The notes under the pieces are model-generated. The model was not told the DNA's origin. It searched no databases and worked only from the letters and a program-made list of their open reading frames with translations. DNA of 64,000 bases from UBA1189 sp045594245. Lineage in GTDB: Bacteria > Bacteroidota > Bacteroidia > Bacteroidales > Bacteroidaceae. Numbering within the stretch: position 1 is the first letter of the stretch; every line of letters begins with the position of its first letter. This document shows positions 17,000-24,648 of the stretch, piece by piece. The translations under genes were made by a program, and so were the position numbers. The stretch lies in assembly GCA_045594245.1 (NCBI GenBank), contig JAZNYG010000079.1, forward strand, positions 6,444 through 70,443, written 5' to 3'.

Positions 17000-17626
17000 C
17001 TAATAAAAACGCACCTCGTAAATCTCTTTTTGAATGTAATCCAGGAATCGTGCAGCATGTGCTCCGTCCATTTGTGTATGGTGGAATTGGAAAGAAACGG
17101 TCAAGGTGGTTTTGAACCACGCACGTTTGTACTTGCCCCAAATCATGAACGGATTGTTGAAAATGCCACTATACATACCTACTGCACCATCAATTTCATA
17201 TTGTGCCAATGCAGAAGTACCTATCACCATACTCTGATGTGAAAGGTCGTGGTCGGTACAACTCTGTGCTACTTGTTGAGTTAAGCGTAGATAATCATTA
17301 CTGAATTGCTGTAAATCGTCGTTGAATGGAAGATCGCACGAACTTACTTCGCCAGCGCTGTTAGCAACGATGGTATTTACTGCGATAGTATCGAACCGCA
17401 TCAACTTACCACTCACGGGAAGCATATAAAATTCTTTAATTTTACTTGCGGACATTCCAATGCAATAGCACATAAGCATATTAAATTTCAATCTTTTCTT
17501 TCTGCTGATTTTTACAAGATTGGAGACATCAAGTGTCTTGAAAAATGTAACCATCGGCATTGGGGCGTTCATCCACATCTCATAAGCGTAAGCACGAGTG
17601 GTTGTTTGAGGATTGACTTCTTTCAT
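17000..17626 (-). CDS. Chloramphenicol acetyltransferase-like (CAT fold) protein
   Basis: 208 aa, close to the 210-220 aa of CatA enzymes. The catalytic motif HHxxxDG is present as HHTQMDG (His183 the likely base, Asp187) in the expected place near the C-terminus, followed by AARFLDYIQ. The N-terminal half has the trimeric CAT pattern (MPMVTFFKTLDVSNLV, FNMLMCYCIGMSA). CatA transfers acetyl from acetyl-CoA to chloramphenicol, but many chromosomal homologues in Bacteroidales act on unknown substrates, so resistance cannot be claimed. It lies 80 bp downstream of an AraC-type regulator on the same strand, which probably controls it. Confidence 0.8.
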   Translation of the reverse strand: MKEVNPQTTTRAYAYEMWMNAPMPMVTFFKTLDVSNLVKISRKKRLKFNMLMCYCIGMSASKIKEFYMLPVSGKLMRFDTIAVNTIVANSAGEVSSCDLPFNDDLQQFSNDYLRLTQQVAQSCTDHDLSHQSMVIGTSALAQYEIDGAVGMYSGIFNNPFMIWGKYKRAWFKTTLTVSFQFHHTQMDGAHAARFLDYIQKEIYEVRFY

Positions 17627-17705
17627 ACTTTTCTGTCATTAAGTTTGTAAATGAAGTTGCAAAAGTAGATGAAGTAGCCGACATTGGATAGAACAAACGA
17701 GACTT

Positions 17706-18524
17706 CTATATAGAAGTAGTAAACAAGTCGGAATAGGGAGTTGAAACTTCGAGCAATGATAAAGGAGTGTATCCACACAACTTCTTGAACTCCCGTATGA
17801 GGTGTGACTGGTCTGCATAACCGCTTGCGTATGCCAAATCAGCTTGATTGATTTTACCCTGCTGATGCTGCATTAGCCATAATGCCTTTTGAAAGCGGAC
17901 AATACGAGAATACTCTTTGGGATTCATCCCTACATGCAAATAGAACTCGCGTTCGAATTGTTTCTTGCCCAAACAACAAATTGAAGACAACTCAGTTACA
18001 AGGGTATGAGGAGCAACACAAAGTTTCTCTACGGCCGCATTTATCCGCATTACTCTGTATGTCGTATCGTATGTCGTATTTGATAGTCGTGACAATAACC
18101 ATTCCTCTATGAGGTTTATACAAATGTCGTTATCCTTACATTCGAATACTTGTGCAGCCAACTCGTTCAGTTGTTTATCCTCAATGTCATAGCCTGAAAC
18201 CTCTTGGTTATAAAAAGATGATGCAGGAGCATTCAGAAATGTATTCATCGTATGCGGATAGAATACAGCAACAATCATTTCGACATCACCATGTGCTTGC
18301 AGGTGTGAAGAAAATTTAACTTGTCCACTGATTGTCAGTTTATTTTGTGTTGCACCCAATTCCGGTATAAATAGTGGTGTTCGCTTATGAAAAATGATTT
18401 GAGGACATCCAATAGGGAATGTATAGGTATTCAGCAATTGAATACTACTGAATACCCAATAATACCTTACATAAGGTTGTAACAACTCACATGGCTTATA
18501 AAACTTAAATTCCTCTTGAATCAT
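17706..18524 (-). CDS. AraC family transcriptional regulator
   Basis: 272 aa. The N-terminal half (ELLQPYVRYYWVF, TFPIGCPQIIFHK) matches the DUF6597 sensing domain found on many Bacteroidales AraC regulators. The C-terminal 100 residues form two HTH units, with LCCLGKKQFEREFYLHVGMNPKEYSRIVRFQKAL and the second recognition region ADLAYASGYADQSHLIREFKKLCGYTPL. It is likely to regulate the CAT-like gene downstream. Lower GC than the neighbouring his genes suggests acquired DNA. Confidence 0.9.
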   Translation of the reverse strand: MIQEEFKFYKPCELLQPYVRYYWVFSSIQLLNTYTFPIGCPQIIFHKRTPLFIPELGATQNKLTISGQVKFSSHLQAHGDVEMIVAVFYPHTMNTFLNAPASSFYNQEVSGYDIEDKQLNELAAQVFECKDNDICINLIEEWLLSRLSNTTYDTTYRVMRINAAVEKLCVAPHTLVTELSSICCLGKKQFEREFYLHVGMNPKEYSRIVRFQKALWLMQHQQGKINQADLAYASGYADQSHLIREFKKLCGYTPLSLLEVSTPYSDLFTTSI

Positions 18525-18601
18525 ATTGCAAAATTACAAAGAAGCCGTAATAATAAAGCATATACAGGCAAATTATTACGACGGGTAGTGTGTTCCCGTC
18601 A

Positions 18602-18621
18602 CAGCGGATAGATATCCGCTG
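18602..18621. repeat. GCGGATA palindrome, copy 1
   Basis: CAGCGGATA-GA-TATCCGCTG, preceded by CCCGTCA. A related element in the opposite orientation, GGCGGATA-AA-TATCCGCC followed by GTGACAG, is at 31960-31977. Confidence 0.6.
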
Positions 18622-18664
18622 CTAACGAGTATCAGGGTCTGAGCCCCGAGAGAATAGTCCAAAA

Positions 18665-18720
18665 TCCACAGAAGGTTTTCGAAGAATAGGCGCAGACGTA
18701 CTTCGAAAGCCTTCTGTGGA
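18665..18720 (-). terminator. Terminator of the chromate transporter pair
   Basis: Two 20-nt arms (18665-18684 and 18701-18720), complementary except for one G-U, with a 16-nt loop. They lie 35 bp past the end of the downstream transporter gene on the minus strand and are followed there by ATTTTGG. Confidence 0.65.
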
Positions 18721-18754
18721 ATTATAGCCTTAGAAAACTAGAGAACGTTATCTG

Positions 18755-19303
18755 CTAATATATCACCAGCCCCACCAAGGCACCTATACCGATTACGGAG
18801 AAGGGGCCGAGTTTCTTGAGGTACAGGGCGATGAAGGCAACGATGCAGATGACAAAGCTTTTCCAGTCGATGAAGTTTTCGGGGGTGGCCAGGCTGAGGG
18901 CAGCGGTACCGATGAGACCCAGCACGGCGGGACGAAGACCACTCATCACACCACGGAAGATGGGGTGATCTTTCCAGTGGGCATAGACCTTGGCAAGCAG
19001 CAGCACGATAATGAACGAGGGAAGCACCACGGCAAAGGTAGCGGTGAACGAGCCGAGAACGCTCATGAACTCTGACGCTCCGGCCTTGGCCAGCACTTCG
19101 TAGCCGATGTAGGTGGCCGAGTTGATGCCGATAGGCCCTGGGGTCATCTGCGAGATGGCAACGATGTCGGTAAAGGTGGTGTCGTCAATCCAGCCGTGCA
19201 CCGTAACCACCTGGTTCTGGATGAGCGAAAGCATGGCATATCCACCGCCGATGGTGAACATGCCGATGAGGAAAAAGGTCAGGAACAGCTCTACGTATAT
19301 CAT
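18755..19303 (-). CDS. Short-chain chromate transporter (CHR) subunit, downstream
   Basis: 182-aa membrane protein with about six hydrophobic segments. The CHR signatures are TFFLIGMFTIGGGYAMLSLIQ, DDTTFTDIVAISQMTPGPIGINSATYIG and the conserved GLRPAVLGLI. Half-size CHR proteins work as pairs in the inner membrane and resemble ChrA, which exports chromate by exchange; in anaerobes the natural substrate is not settled. It overlaps the upstream partner by 4 bp (ATGA), showing translational coupling. Confidence 0.93.
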   Translation of the reverse strand: MIYVELFLTFFLIGMFTIGGGYAMLSLIQNQVVTVHGWIDDTTFTDIVAISQMTPGPIGINSATYIGYEVLAKAGASEFMSVLGSFTATFAVVLPSFIIVLLLAKVYAHWKDHPIFRGVMSGLRPAVLGLIGTAALSLATPENFIDWKSFVICIVAFIALYLKKLGPFSVIGIGALVGLVIY

Positions 19304-19842
19304 ACGGCTTTACGATTATTGTACCAACTGATGAAGGCGGCAACGACGATGACACATATCAAGATATATATAGGCGACACACTGAGAAGGCACACGAGCG
19401 CCATCGACGCTATCCAAACTATCCACGACCACCAACGCATCTTGGTAGCCTTGAGCATGTCGATCATGGGCACACCAATGAGGGCTACCACGACGGGGCG
19501 GATGCCCTTGAAGGCCTTGATGACATAAGGATTATCCTTATAACTGGTAAAGAACATCGCCACCAACAGGATGATAAGGAAGGGAGGCAAGCAGCTGGCA
19601 ATGGTAGCCACCACACTGCCCTTGGTGCCGCGTAGACGGTGACCGGTAAGGATAGAGATGTTGACGGCAAAGAGTCCGGGCGCTGTCTGTGCCAAGGTGA
19701 TGATGTCTACAAAGTCCTCATCGTTCAGCCATCCGCGCTGCACGAGCTCGCTCTTTATCGCCGCTATCATGGGAATGCCACCGCCAATGGTGAAGGCACC
19801 AATCTTTCCGAATACGAGGAATATCTGCCAAAGGCTTATCAT
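19300..19842 (-). CDS. Short-chain chromate transporter (CHR) subunit, upstream
   Basis: 180-aa partner of the preceding protein with the same repeat signatures: FGKIGAFTIGGGIPMIAAIKSEL, NDEDFVDIITLAQTAPGLFAVNISILTG and KGIRPVVVALIG. The two halves share only moderate identity, as usual for paired CHR genes derived from an old duplication. First gene of the two-gene operon; a REP-like repeat lies upstream. Confidence 0.93.
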   Translation of the reverse strand: MISLWQIFLVFGKIGAFTIGGGIPMIAAIKSELVQRGWLNDEDFVDIITLAQTAPGLFAVNISILTGHRLRGTKGSVVATIASCLPPFLIILLVAMFFTSYKDNPYVIKAFKGIRPVVVALIGVPMIDMLKATKMRWWSWIVWIASMALVCLLSVSPIYILICVIVVAAFISWYNNRKAV

Positions 19843-19893
19843 AAATGTATATTTTTTCTTGGCAATAAAAATAGATGTTGTTCAAAATGTTTC

Positions 19894-19977
19894 GTGTCAT
19901 GCAGAACATCGTGAAGCATCTCGCAATGTCGGTGGCAAAGTCTACTGCGAGATCCTTCGTTTTCACTCAGGATGACA
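19894..19977. repeat. REP-like inverted repeat, copy 1
   Basis: Starts GTGTCAT and ends ATGACAC, with inner blocks GAAGCATCTCGCA and TGCGAGATCCTTC. A related copy is at 37803-37885. This kind of palindromic intergenic element is common in many bacterial genomes. Confidence 0.75.
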
Positions 19978-20208
19978 CCATCGCGGTAAACATTTGTATC
20001 ATTGGACTACTACAATAATATTGCCTTTTTCTTTATTCTCTTAATGGAGTGCAAAGGTACAACAAGCCGAGCGGAGAACAAAGCAAACTTGTTTGTTTTT
20101 TATTCCGAGGCGCAGTGTCCCTTCTGCTTGTAGCTACAAGCTAAAGTTACAACAAGCCCGGAAAATAAAAAAATAAACAATTTATTTTGTTGTACTATCT
20201 GCATATTG

Positions 20209-20423
20209 TATCTTTGCGGATTAGAAGCTGTTTTGATTTTAACGTTAATATGTATTTGAATAACTTTTCGGATTATCTGAGACCATTTCGGGCATCTTTA
20301 CCCTCTCAATTCTTGCAAATAGACCACTATTTGCTTCGCACCGAGAGGATAAATCTATCCCCAAATGCCTCTCAGCTAAACTCGAAATAAAATCCAAACA
20401 GTTTCTTTAAGTAAAAAGATTGT
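20209..20423 (+). promoter_or_regulatory. Promoter and structured leader of hisB-hisH-hisA-hisF-hisIE
   Basis: A -7 box TATCTTTG at 20209-20216 would start transcription near 20222. The first transcribed bases, 20223-20239, pair with 20390-20406 in a 17-position stem (15 Watson-Crick pairs, one G-U, one mismatch), closing a domain of about 185 nt that ends 17 nt before the hisB start. Inside are a perfect 8-bp hairpin with loop ACCA (20315-20334), GAGAGG at 20343 that can pair with CCTCTC at either 20302 or 20368, and GGATA-AATC-TATCC at 20347-20360. A 46-codon reading frame, 20250-20390, runs through it but is not His-rich. Resembles a cis-regulatory RNA; ligand unknown. Confidence 0.65.
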
Positions 20424-21548
20424 ATGAACCGACTACTCGTCATTGACCGCGACGGCACTATTCTCGTGGAGCCGCCCGTGGACTATCAGATAGATAGTAT
20501 AGCTAAAACGGACTTTGTGCCCGGTGCCATCAGTGGCATGAAAGCCATCAGCAACCTTGGCTACCAACTCGTCATGGCCAGTAACCAAGACGGACTCGGC
20601 ACTGCCAGTTTCCCCATGGAGGACTTCCTGTCCCCACAAGAAATGATGCTCAAGGTGCTCGCCTCAGAGGGTGTGCAGTTTGACGACATCCTCATCGACC
20701 CTACGATGCCCGAGGAGAATGCTCCTACGCGCAAACCGGGCATAGGCATGTTTGGCAAATACCTCACAGGCGATTACAACCTTGCAGAGAGCTACGTGAT
20801 TGGCGACCGCCTCACCGATGTGATGCTGGCCAAGAACCTTGGTGCTCGCGCCATCTTGCTGCAGTCGCCCGAGAAGGCCGCCGACGCACTCGCCGAGCAA
20901 GGCCTCACCGAGACATGTGCCCTGTGCGCCACCTCGTGGAATGAGATTGCCGAGTATCTGCGCCGTACACGCCGCGTAGCCTCAACTGAGCGCAACACCC
21001 GCGAGACGAAGATTGCCGTGACCGTGGACCTCGACGGACATCTGCCCACGAGCATCGACACGGGACTGAAGTTCTTCGACCACATGCTCGACCAGATAGC
21101 CCACCATGGCAGCATCTCGTTGCAGATACAATGCCAGGGCGACCTCGAGGTAGACGAGCACCACACGATGGAGGATGTAGCCATCGCCCTCGGCAACACC
21201 CTGCGCGAGGCATTGGGCGACAAGCGCGGCATAGAGCGTTACGGCTTTGCCCTCCCCATGGATGAGTGCAAGGCGCTCGTACTGCTCGACCTCGGTGGCC
21301 GTATCGACTTTGACTGGGATGTTACCTTCACCCGCGAGTATGTGGGCGACACACCCACCGAGATGTTCCGCCACTTCTTCTACTCATTGTGCGCAGCCAT
21401 GCAGTGTAACCTCCACATCAGTGCTCGCGGCGACAACAACCATCACCTCATCGAGGGTGTGTTCAAGGCCTTTGCCCGCAGCCTGCGTGCCGCCCTACAC
21501 CGCCAACCATTTAACTACGATTTACCCAGTAGCAAGGGAGTATTATGA
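20424..21548 (+). CDS. hisB: Bifunctional histidinol-phosphatase / imidazoleglycerol-phosphate dehydratase
   Basis: 374 aa, the bifunctional form. The N-terminal HAD phosphatase domain (about 1-170) has the nucleophile motif DRDGT (Asp8, Asp10), ASNQDGLG, RKPGIGMF and GDRLTDVMLAKNLG. The C-terminal dehydratase domain (about 180-374) has DLDGHLPTSIDTGLKFFDHMLDQIAHHG, DEHHTMEDVAIALG and ARGDNNHHLIEGVFKAFARSLR, whose His and Glu residues bind manganese. It carries out steps 6 and 8 of histidine synthesis. Its last bases overlap the hisH start (ATGA). Confidence 0.97.
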   Translation: MNRLLVIDRDGTILVEPPVDYQIDSIAKTDFVPGAISGMKAISNLGYQLVMASNQDGLGTASFPMEDFLSPQEMMLKVLASEGVQFDDILIDPTMPEENAPTRKPGIGMFGKYLTGDYNLAESYVIGDRLTDVMLAKNLGARAILLQSPEKAADALAEQGLTETCALCATSWNEIAEYLRRTRRVASTERNTRETKIAVTVDLDGHLPTSIDTGLKFFDHMLDQIAHHGSISLQIQCQGDLEVDEHHTMEDVAIALGNTLREALGDKRGIERYGFALPMDECKALVLLDLGGRIDFDWDVTFTREYVGDTPTEMFRHFFYSLCAAMQCNLHISARGDNNHHLIEGVFKAFARSLRAALHRQPFNYDLPSSKGVL

Positions 21549-22225
21549 TAGCTATAGTAAACTACGACACAGGAAACATACGTTCGGTAACCAATGCCTT
21601 GGCTCGCGTAGGCTGCACCGACTGGGTGTATACCGATGACAAGCGCCTGCTCACCACTGCCGACAAGGTGATACTGCCAGGCGTGGGCGAAGCCTCCACA
21701 GCCATGGCCAAGCTCGCCGAGCGCGGCCTCGACACCCTCATCCCCACCCTAACGCAACCCGTACTGGGCATCTGCGTGGGCACCCAACTGATGTGCCAAA
21801 GCAGCGAAGAGGGCGATGTGGAGTGTATGGGCATCTTCCGCACGAGAGTGAAGAAGTTTGTCTGTCAACAGACAACAGACAACAGTCAACAGTCGCCATC
21901 CGGATGTACACACTGCACGGAGCCTGCCAATAAGCCGTTGACCGTAGACCGTAGACCGTTGACTATTGAGAAAGTTCCCCACATGGGCTGGAACCAGATT
22001 ACCGACCTGCGCACACCACTCTTCAATCATATTGACGAAGGAGCCTATATCTACTACGTACACTCCTACTATCCCGAGCTGTGCGACGACACCATCGCAA
22101 CCTCCCATTACATCAACGCATTCAGTGGTGCTCTCGGCCGCGACAACTTCTTCGGCACCCAGTTTCACCCCGAGAAGAGCGGAGCCGTAGGAGCACAAAT
22201 CCTTAAAAACTTCCTGGAGCTATGA
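21545..22225 (+). CDS. hisH: HisH glutaminase subunit with a repeat-encoded insertion
   Basis: 226 aa; HisH is normally about 196-205 aa. It hydrolyses glutamine and passes ammonia to HisF. The triad is present: Cys77 in GICVGTQLM, His208 and Glu210 in FHPEKS. The excess length is one block, residues about 107-142, lying between FRTRVKKF and KVPHMGWNQ, which are directly adjacent in ordinary HisH proteins. The block is encoded by two inverted 7-bp repeat arrays and a short core and keeps the reading frame. It overlaps hisB and hisA by 4 bp each. Whether the enzyme is fully active with the insertion is unknown. Confidence 0.95.
   Translation: MIAIVNYDTGNIRSVTNALARVGCTDWVYTDDKRLLTTADKVILPGVGEASTAMAKLAERGLDTLIPTLTQPVLGICVGTQLMCQSSEEGDVECMGIFRTRVKKFVCQQTTDNSQQSPSGCTHCTEPANKPLTVDRRPLTIEKVPHMGWNQITDLRTPLFNHIDEGAYIYYVHSYYPELCDDTIATSHYINAFSGALGRDNFFGTQFHPEKSGAVGAQILKNFLEL
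21864..21970. repeat. In-frame insertion element inside hisH: inverted heptamer arrays with core
   Basis: Left array 21864-21891: GTCAACA, GACAACA, GACAACA, GTCAACA. Right array 21936-21970: CGTTGAC, CGTAGAC, CGTAGAC, CGTTGAC, TATTGAG. The reverse complement of the right array (GTCAACG, GTCTACG, GTCTACG, GTCAACG) matches the left array unit by unit. The core of about 44 bp holds a CATCCGGATG palindrome. Confidence 0.92.
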
Positions 22226-22992
22226 ACAAAATGGTAGACTCGAACGATAAAAAGTCAATTGCCAATTGCCAATTGTCAATTAATATAATCCCTGCCATTG
22301 ACCTCATCGACGGCAAGTGCGTGCGCCTCACCAAAGGCGACTACAGCCAGAAGAAGCAGTACGATGCCTCACCGCTCGACATGGCCCTGCGCTATCAAGA
22401 CATAGGCATACACCGCCTGCACCTCGTAGACCTCGATGGTGCCAAGAGCAGCAGTCCCCGCAACCTGCACGTGTTGGAAGAGATTGCCACGCGCACCTCA
22501 CTCGATATCGAATGGGGCGGTGGCATCAAGAGCGACGAAGCCTTGCGCGACGCCTTTAACGCCGGCGCCCACCACCTCATCATAGGCAGCGTGGCAGTGA
22601 GCCGACCCGAGCTGTTTGCCCGCTGGCTCGAGCAGTATGGTGGCGACCGACTCATCCTCGGTGCCGACGTCAATGATGGCCGTGTAGCCATCAACGGATG
22701 GATGGACCAGTCGGAGCAGACCATCGAGTCGCTCATCGACCGCTTTACCCCCCATGGACTGCGCGAGGTCATCTGCACCGATATAGCCAAGGACGGTATG
22801 CTGCAGGGGCCATCCTTCGACCTCTATGCTCGCTTGCAGGCGGCATACCCCGAGCTGGACGTCATCGTGAGTGGCGGCATCAGCGCCATGGACGACATAT
22901 ACCGCCTCAATGAGATGCACCTGCGCCACGTCATCGTAGGCAAGGCCATTTATGAGGGACGGATTAGTTTAGAGGAGATAAGAAGATGTTAG
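22222..22992 (+). CDS. hisA: Phosphoribosyl-formimino-AICAR-phosphate isomerase with extended N-terminus
   Basis: 256 aa. A TIM-barrel isomerase for the fourth step of histidine synthesis. Family motifs: IIPAIDLIDGKCVRL (catalytic Asp27), HLVDLDGA, EWGGGIKS, ADVNDGRVAINGW, CTDIAKDGMLQGPS and VSGGISAMDDI. HisA normally starts two or three residues before IPAID; here about 20 extra residues precede it, encoded from the overlap with hisH through a heptamer array (22256-22283). An internal start is possible in principle, but no ATG lies between the array and IPAID. It overlaps hisH by 4 bp and hisF by 7 bp. Confidence 0.96.
   Translation: MNKMVDSNDKKSIANCQLSINIIPAIDLIDGKCVRLTKGDYSQKKQYDASPLDMALRYQDIGIHRLHLVDLDGAKSSSPRNLHVLEEIATRTSLDIEWGGGIKSDEALRDAFNAGAHHLIIGSVAVSRPELFARWLEQYGGDRLILGADVNDGRVAINGWMDQSEQTIESLIDRFTPHGLREVICTDIAKDGMLQGPSFDLYARLQAAYPELDVIVSGGISAMDDIYRLNEMHLRHVIVGKAIYEGRISLEEIRRC
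22256..22283. repeat. Translated heptamer array near the hisA start
   Basis: CAATTGC, CAATTGC, CAATTGT, CAATTAA in tandem. It encodes residues about 12-21 of HisA (IANCQLSIN). The same unit type flanks the four-helix-bundle gene at 56966 and 57413. Confidence 0.9.
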
Positions 22993-23741
22993 CCAAACGT
23001 ATCATACCCTGCCTGGATGTCAAGGACGGACGCACCGTCAAGGGCATCAACTTTGAAGGCCTGCGCGACGTAGGCGATGCCGTAGCCCTCGGAAGCCAGT
23101 ATGCTCGCGAAGGAGCCGACGAACTCGTCTACCTCGACATCAGTGCCACACGCGAAGGACGCAGCACCTTCACTCACCTTGTGACCCGTATAGCCGAGGA
23201 GATAGATATCCCCTTCACCGTAGGAGGAGGCATCAGCACACTCGACGATGCCGCCCGACTGCTCGATGCCGGTGCCGACAAGGTGAGCATCAACAGTGCC
23301 GCCATACGCAACCCGAACCTCATCGACGAGATTGCCTCAAAGTATGGATCACAGTTTGTTGTCATCGCCATTGATGCCAAGCTCATCGACGGACGTTGGC
23401 TGGCCACCACGCACGGAGGCAGCCGCCCCACCGACAAGGAACTCTTTGCCTGGGCACACGAAGCGCAGGAGCGCGGAGCGGGCGAACTGCTCTTCACCTC
23501 AATGAACCACGACGGCACTCGTCAGGGATACCCTTGCGATACCTTTGCCCGCCTGGCCGAACACCTGCGCATACCCATCATCGCCTCGGGCGGAGCCGGC
23601 AGCATTGACGACATTGCCGAAGTGCTCACCCACGGACGTGCCGATGCCGCACTCGCTGCCAGCATCTTCCACTACGGCGAGATACCCATACCCGTGCTCA
23701 AACAAGCACTCAGCGAAAGAGGCATAGCGGTGCGGAGATAA
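22986..23741 (+). CDS. hisF: Imidazole glycerol phosphate synthase, cyclase subunit
   Basis: 251 aa, the usual length. With HisH it makes imidazole glycerol phosphate and AICAR. Catalytic Asp11 is in IIPCLDVKDG; the phosphate-binding motifs TVGGGIST and ASGGAGSIDDI, the second catalytic Asp in VIAIDAK and the loop SMNHDGTRQGYP are all intact. It overlaps the end of hisA by 7 bp. A CCTAG decamer array separates it from hisIE. Confidence 0.97.
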   Translation: MLAKRIIPCLDVKDGRTVKGINFEGLRDVGDAVALGSQYAREGADELVYLDISATREGRSTFTHLVTRIAEEIDIPFTVGGGISTLDDAARLLDAGADKVSINSAAIRNPNLIDEIASKYGSQFVVIAIDAKLIDGRWLATTHGGSRPTDKELFAWAHEAQERGAGELLFTSMNHDGTRQGYPCDTFARLAEHLRIPIIASGGAGSIDDIAEVLTHGRADAALAASIFHYGEIPIPVLKQALSERGIAVRR

Positions 23742-23769
23742 AGAAGAGAATCATTGTATTTTAGGATTT

Positions 23770-23804
23770 CCTAGAACTCCCTAGGATTTCCTAGGAACCC
23801 CTAG
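23770..23804. repeat. CCTAG decamer array in the hisF-hisIE gap
   Basis: CCTAG starts at 23770, 23780, 23790 and 23800, exactly 10 bp apart. Same structure as the array at 352-397. Confidence 0.88.
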
Positions 23805-23827
23805 AAAATATTGAAAAAGATATAAAT

Positions 23828-24427
23828 ATGACCTACCAAGATTTCAACCTAAGCAAGACAGCCGACGGGCTTCTCCCCGTCATCATCCAGGATGCCGACA
23901 GCCTCAAAGTGCTGATGCTCGGCTACATGAACCAAGAAGCTTTCGAGAAGACACAGGCCGAAGGCCGCGTCACCTTCTATAGCCGCACACGCCAGACCCT
24001 CTGGACCAAAGGCGAGACGAGCGGCAACTTCCTCCACGTAGTAGAAATGTTTGCCGATTGTGATGGTGACACCCTACTCATCAAAGCCCGCCCCGACGGT
24101 TCCACATGCCACCGTGGCACCACAGCATGCTTCGACACACGCGACAACGAAGGATTCCTCGGCACCCTCGAAGCTTGCATCAAGGACCGCCATGTCCAGA
24201 TGCCCGAAGGCTCATACACCACCTACCTCTTTAACAAGGGCGTCAACAAGATAGCCCAGAAGGTTGGAGAAGAGGCCGTAGAGACCGTCATCGAAGCTAT
24301 CGACGGCAACCGTGAACGCTACCTTTACGAAGCCGGCGACCTGCTCTACCATCTCCTCGTGCTCACCGAGCAGATGGGTTGCTCACTCTCCGACCTCGAA
24401 GATGAGCTGGCCAAGCGTCATAAGTAG
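23828..24427 (+). CDS. hisIE: Bifunctional phosphoribosyl-AMP cyclohydrolase / phosphoribosyl-ATP pyrophosphatase
   Basis: 199 aa. The N-terminal HisI domain (about 1-105) has LMLGYMNQEAF, TFYSRTRQTLWTKGETSGN and the zinc-binding block DCDGDTLLIKARPDGSTCHRGTTACF. The C-terminal HisE domain (about 112-199) has SYTTYLFNKGVNKIAQKVGEEAVETVIEA and EAGDLLYHLLVLTEQMG. It carries out steps 2 and 3 of the pathway. Last gene of the second his unit; a terminator follows about 85 bp downstream. Confidence 0.97.
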   Translation: MTYQDFNLSKTADGLLPVIIQDADSLKVLMLGYMNQEAFEKTQAEGRVTFYSRTRQTLWTKGETSGNFLHVVEMFADCDGDTLLIKARPDGSTCHRGTTACFDTRDNEGFLGTLEACIKDRHVQMPEGSYTTYLFNKGVNKIAQKVGEEAVETVIEAIDGNRERYLYEAGDLLYHLLVLTEQMGCSLSDLEDELAKRHK

Positions 24428-24512
24428 TAACAATAAATTTCTGTTCCCAATATATATCTTCGATGCAGAGTATAAACGGATAATCTCAATATGATTTGAT
24501 TTCCAAAAAACA

Positions 24513-24551
24513 CAGTAAGGGGCGCGCCAATAACAGGCACGCCCCTTACTG
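24513..24551 (+). terminator. Terminator after hisIE
   Basis: CAGTAAGGGGCG and its exact reverse complement CGCCCCTTACTG flank a 15-nt loop. ATTTTC follows. Confidence 0.8.
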
Positions 24552-24648
24552 ATTTTCAAGTTTATCCTATAGAACAACACAATGAATAATGGGTTTAGCT
24601 ATCACTACTATCTACGAATATGCAATTCAAATGCTTCAGGATGATGGG

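Noticed and set aside
17000..17626. CAT-like gene as a proven chloramphenicol resistance determinant
   Set aside because: The catalytic motif is present, but homologues with other or unknown substrates are common; no claim on resistance is justified from sequence alone.
21864..21970. HisH insertion as an intein
   Set aside because: Only about 36 residues, no splice-junction Cys/Ser...His-Asn pattern; the repeat structure explains it.
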